Shown here in pieces: positions 5,724 through 7,461 of a stretch of 7,461 nucleotides of DNA. The notes beneath the pieces were generated by a model. It worked only from the letters and a program-made list of their open reading frames with translations. It was not told the DNA's origin and did no database searches. The DNA is from Fischerella sp. (GTDB lineage: Bacteria; Cyanobacteriota; Cyanobacteriia; Cyanobacteriales; Nostocaceae). Location of the stretch: assembly GCA_026419705.1 (NCBI GenBank), contig JANZYY010000242.1, positions 1 through 7,461 on the forward strand. Reading direction: 5' to 3'. Position 1 is the stretch's first letter. Each line of letters opens with the position of its first letter. Both the position numbers and the translations under genes were made by a program.

Positions 5724-5759
5724 ATAATTGTTATATTTGCAGCTTTTTGTTTCAAGTAA
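5679..5759 (+). CDS. Possible 26-residue hydrophobic small protein
   Basis: An ATG at 5679 opens 26 codons ending at TAA 5757-5759. The peptide begins with a basic N-terminus (MRLLLKAQPATL) followed by a hydrophobic stretch (ISGIIVIFAAFCF) and a final Lys, which fits one short membrane span. AAGGAG occurs at 5659-5664 but lies 14 nt from the ATG, further than usual, with one arm of the inverted repeat between them. I do not recognise it as a known small photosystem, cytochrome b6f or toxin peptide. Most ORFs this short are accidental, so it is listed as a candidate only. Conservation of the peptide in related genomes at the same place would be needed to accept it. Confidence 0.22.
   Translation: MRLLLKAQPATLISGIIVIFAAFCFK
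5723..5728 (+). promoter_or_regulatory. Candidate -10 box for secE-nusG
   Basis: A perfect TATAAT lies 111 bp upstream of the secE start, but no good -35 box is found 16-19 bp before it. It could be a promoter using an activator, or chance. Confidence 0.3.
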
Positions 5760-5820
5760 CTCAAACTGAAACTGAAGTTTTATTGATCGATGATAATTAG
5801 CAGTTAGTAGCCATACAGGC

Positions 5821-5830
5821 AAGGGGGGAG
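5821..5830 (+). promoter_or_regulatory. Ribosome binding site deciding the secE GTG start
   Basis: The purine run AAGGGGGGAG ends 9 nt before GTG 5840-5842. It supports this GTG over the later ATG at codon 9. Confidence 0.75.
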
Positions 5831-5839
5831 CAAGCAACC

Positions 5840-6064
5840 GTGGCTAAAAAAAATGAAGCAGAAATGCAGGAGAGTAACAATGGGTTTAGCTTGGTAAACT
5901 TCTTTCAGGGAATTAAAGAAGAGTTTGAAAAAGTTGTTTGGCCTAGTCGAAAACAGCTAGTGAGCGAATCAGCAGCTGTATTGTTAATGGTATCGCTTTC
6001 TGCATCTTTGATTTTCTTGGTTGATAAATTCTTTACTTGGGCAGCACAACAGGTGTTCGGATGA
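5840..6064 (+). CDS. secE: Protein translocase subunit SecE
   Basis: The product has 74 residues from a GTG start. SecE is the small essential clamp of the SecYEG channel that moves proteins into or across the plasma and thylakoid membranes. The single-span cyanobacterial form is seen. A hydrophilic N-terminus is followed by an amphipathic helix with the family signature KEEFEKVVWPSRKQL (26-40) and one membrane helix (about 44-62), ending in a short aromatic tail. Length and motif match the family, so nothing is missing. Its stop TGA overlaps the nusG start (ATGA at 6061-6064), so the two are probably translationally coupled. The 189-bp gap upstream follows tRNA-Trp. Confidence 0.96.
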   Translation: MAKKNEAEMQESNNGFSLVNFFQGIKEEFEKVVWPSRKQLVSESAAVLLMVSLSASLIFLVDKFFTWAAQQVFG

Positions 6065-6696
6065 CTTCTGCAACAGACAAAGGACACAATTTAGCATTAC
6101 AGTCAGAAGAGAACTCAGAAACATCAGCAAAGACAGAAGCTCGCTGGTATGCAGTACAAGTAGCCTCTGGCTGTGAAAAGCGTGTTAAAACAAATTTAGA
6201 ACAGCGCATCCAAACCTTTGATGTAGCTGATAAAATTCTCCAGGTGGAGATTCCGCACACACCAGCAGTGAAAATCCGTAAAGATGGCAGTCGCCAGCAC
6301 ACAGAAGAAAAAGTCTTCCCTGGCTATGTGCTTGTCAAGATGGTTATGGATGATGACACTTGGCAAGTAGTGCGGAATACCTCCCACGTGATTAATTTCG
6401 TGGGAGCAGAGCAAAAACGTGGCAGCGGCAAAGGTCGCGGTCACGTCAAACCAGTACCGCTGAGTCATGCAGAAGTCGAAAGAATCTTCAAGCAGGCCAG
6501 CGAACAGGAGCCAATTGTCAAAATTGATATGGCTGCTGGTGATAAGATAGTTGTGCTTTCAGGTCCATTTAAGGACTTTGAGGGTGAGGTGATTGAAGTC
6601 AGCCCAGAACGGAGTAAGCTCAAAGCCTTGCTTTCGATTTTTGGACGAGATACACCAGTAGAATTGGAATTTAATCAGGTTCAGAAACAGAGCTAA
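6061..6696 (+). CDS. nusG: Transcription termination/antitermination factor NusG
   Basis: The product has 211 residues. NusG binds RNA polymerase beside the DNA channel, improves processivity, and links it to ribosomes through S10 or to termination. After a variable acidic N-terminal extension of about 27 residues, the NGN domain begins at RWYAVQVASGCEKRV. It continues through TEEKVFPGYVLVKM (81-94) and VRNTSHVINFVG (104-115). The KOW domain covers about 155-208 with GDKIVVLSGPFKDFEGEVIEV. Between them a basic Gly-rich linker (KRGSGKGRGHVK, 119-130) is seen. The ATG at 6061 is chosen because it overlaps the secE stop by 4 nt; upstream in-frame codons would lie inside the secE membrane helix. 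It is followed 6 bp later by rplK. Confidence 0.96.
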   Translation: MTSATDKGHNLALQSEENSETSAKTEARWYAVQVASGCEKRVKTNLEQRIQTFDVADKILQVEIPHTPAVKIRKDGSRQHTEEKVFPGYVLVKMVMDDDTWQVVRNTSHVINFVGAEQKRGSGKGRGHVKPVPLSHAEVERIFKQASEQEPIVKIDMAAGDKIVVLSGPFKDFEGEVIEVSPERSKLKALLSIFGRDTPVELEFNQVQKQS

Positions 6697-6702
6697 TCAC
6701 AA

Positions 6703-7128
6703 ATGGCGAAAAAAGTAGTAGCGGTCATTAAACTGGCCCTAAATGCTGGGAAAGCCACCCCAGCACCGCCAGTGGGACCCGCCTTGGGTCAGCACGGCGT
6801 CAATATCATGATGTTCTGCAAAGAGTACAACGCCAAAACAGCAGATCAAGCTGGTATGGTGATACCAGTAGAAATTTCGGTCTATGAAGACCGGAGTTTC
6901 ACTTTTGTACTGAAAACTCCGCCTGCATCGGTACTAATTACCAAAGCAGCAAAAATAGAAAAAGGCTCCAGCGAACCCAACAAAAAGAAAGTTGGGTCGA
7001 TTACACGGGAGCAACTGCGGCAGATAGCCCAAACTAAAATGCCTGACCTCAATGCCAATGATATTGAAGCCGCAATGAAAATTATTGCAGGCACTGCCAA
7101 AAATATGGGTGTAACCATAACAGATTAG
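6703..7128 (+). CDS. rplK: 50S ribosomal protein L11
   Basis: The product has 141 residues, the standard length. L11 binds the GTPase-associated region of 23S rRNA at the base of the L7/L12 stalk and takes part in factor binding and the stringent response. The N-terminal domain contains the proline-rich, thiostrepton-site segment TPAPPVGPALGQHGVNIM (19-36). The C-terminal RNA-binding domain runs from about FVLKTPPASVLI (68-79) through KVGSITREQLRQIAQ to IIAGTAKNMGVTI. Spacing to nusG is only 6 bp, and no strong Shine-Dalgarno sequence is visible, so it is probably translated by coupling from nusG. It is followed by a repeat-rich gap and rplA. Confidence 0.97.
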   Translation: MAKKVVAVIKLALNAGKATPAPPVGPALGQHGVNIMMFCKEYNAKTADQAGMVIPVEISVYEDRSFTFVLKTPPASVLITKAAKIEKGSSEPNKKKVGSITREQLRQIAQTKMPDLNANDIEAAMKIIAGTAKNMGVTITD

Positions 7129-7205
7129 TTGTTTGTTGATAGTTGCTAGTTGTTTGTCAAAATCAGCAACCGAATACCCAACAACAACCAACCAACAACT
7201 CACAA
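7125..7205 (+). repeat. GTTGTT/CAACAA low-complexity inverted region between rplK and rplA
   Basis: The rplK 3' end runs into two TAGTTGTTTGT copies (from 7126 and 7147), then, after a short spacer, a stretch built of CAAC units up to about 7205. The two halves are broadly complementary, for example AGTTGTTTGTTG against CCAACCAACAACT with a few mismatches. The transcript could therefore fold into an imperfect long hairpin. It may reduce or adjust read-through into rplA, or simply be a slipped-repeat remnant. Confidence 0.45.
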
Positions 7206-7252
7206 CAAGTAAGATTTGATCGGGGGAGAGAATAAACCTCGCTAACGACCCC

Positions 7253-7258
7253 AGGAGA
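7253..7258 (+). promoter_or_regulatory. rplA ribosome binding site
   Basis: AGGAGA lies 5 nt before the rplA ATG at 7264. It is the strongest Shine-Dalgarno match in the ribosomal block apart from secE. Just upstream, GGGG of the run at 7222-7226 and CCCC at 7249-7252 could pair and partly mask it. Confidence 0.7.
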
Positions 7259-7263
7259 GAAAA

Positions 7264-7461
7264 ATGGCAAAGAAAATATCGCGCCGAATGCAGGCGCTGT
7301 TAGCAAAAGTTGAAGATAGGGAGTATGCTCCCCTGGAGGCTTTAAATCTTCTCAAAGAGACGGCAACAGCAAAGTTTCCCGAAGCAGCTGAAGCACATAT
7401 TCGGTTAGGAATCGATCCAAAATATACTGACCAACAACTGCGAACAACGGTAGTACTGCCT
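7264..7461 (+). CDS. rplA: 50S ribosomal protein L1, N-terminal part (3' end outside window)
   Basis: The first 66 codons are present and the frame is open to the window edge; the full protein is normally about 235-240 residues. L1 binds 23S rRNA at the mobile L1 stalk next to the exit site. In many bacteria it also represses translation of the rplK-rplA mRNA. The N-terminus MAKKISRRMQALLAKVEDR, the helix PLEALNLLKETATAKF and the strand HIRLGIDPKYTDQQLRTTV are typical of bacterial L1. The start is fixed by AGGAGA 5 nt upstream. It follows rplK by 135 bp and would be expected to be followed by rplJ and rplL outside the window. Confidence 0.96.
   Translation, partial: MAKKISRRMQALLAKVEDREYAPLEALNLLKETATAKFPEAAEAHIRLGIDPKYTDQQLRTTVVLP

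Noticed and set aside
5589..5837. Minus-strand ORFs across tRNA-Trp and the tRNA-secE gap, one containing a peptide resembling common PGGLEPPTSG-type database proteins
   Set aside because: They arise from the antisense of the tRNA gene; such peptides are well-known false annotations over tRNA genes.
6037..6060. Upstream in-frame extension of nusG starting at TTG 6037
   Set aside because: The ATG at 6061 overlaps the secE stop in a typical coupled arrangement, and the extension lacks any NusG similarity.
1..7461. CRISPR array, toxin-antitoxin pair, phage or defence island
   Set aside because: No spaced direct repeats, recombinase, phage or recognisable defence gene is present. Apart from the degraded Uma2 gene and the glycosyltransferases the content is ordinary chromosomal.

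Overview
The window looks like chromosomal DNA of a cyanobacterium, probably a filamentous (Nostocales-type) one. The evidence is four copies of the octamer GCGATCGC (the HIP1 site typical of cyanobacteria), the gene order rplS - tRNA-Trp - secE - nusG - rplK - rplA with cyanobacterial-type protein sequences, a tRNA without an encoded CCA, an FHA-PrsW fusion, and the remains of a Uma2-type gene, a family greatly expanded in cyanobacteria. Genus and species cannot be named from the sequence alone.

Left part (1-1145, plus strand): the last 125 residues of an RND efflux pump, then a decayed Uma2-family gene carrying two in-frame stops and a lost active-site Asp. Next comes a 134-bp MITE-like segment with near-perfect terminal inverted repeats, whose right end touches the stop codon of the next gene.

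Middle part (1146-4921, minus strand): an FHA-domain protein fused to a PrsW-type intramembrane protease, a 344-bp AT-rich gap, then a GT4 glycosyltransferase preceded in transcription by a GT2 glycosyltransferase 48 bp upstream. The two glycosyltransferases probably form one unit making a surface glycan or glycolipid.

Right part (5065-7461, plus strand): the housekeeping translation and secretion block. It holds rplS, a hairpin, tRNA-Trp, a 189-bp gap with a possible 26-codon hydrophobic ORF and a long-range inverted repeat, secE (GTG start), nusG (overlapping secE by 4 nt), rplK, a repeat-rich 135-bp gap and the first 66 codons of rplA. SecE is a translocon subunit, NusG couples RNA polymerase to ribosomes or termination factors, L11 and L1 shape the ribosomal stalk regions, and L19 lies at the subunit interface.

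I found no convincing new multi-gene system. The items most worth a second look are the FHA-PrsW fusion, the inverted-repeat element beside it, and the small ORF and inverted repeat between tRNA-Trp and secE.
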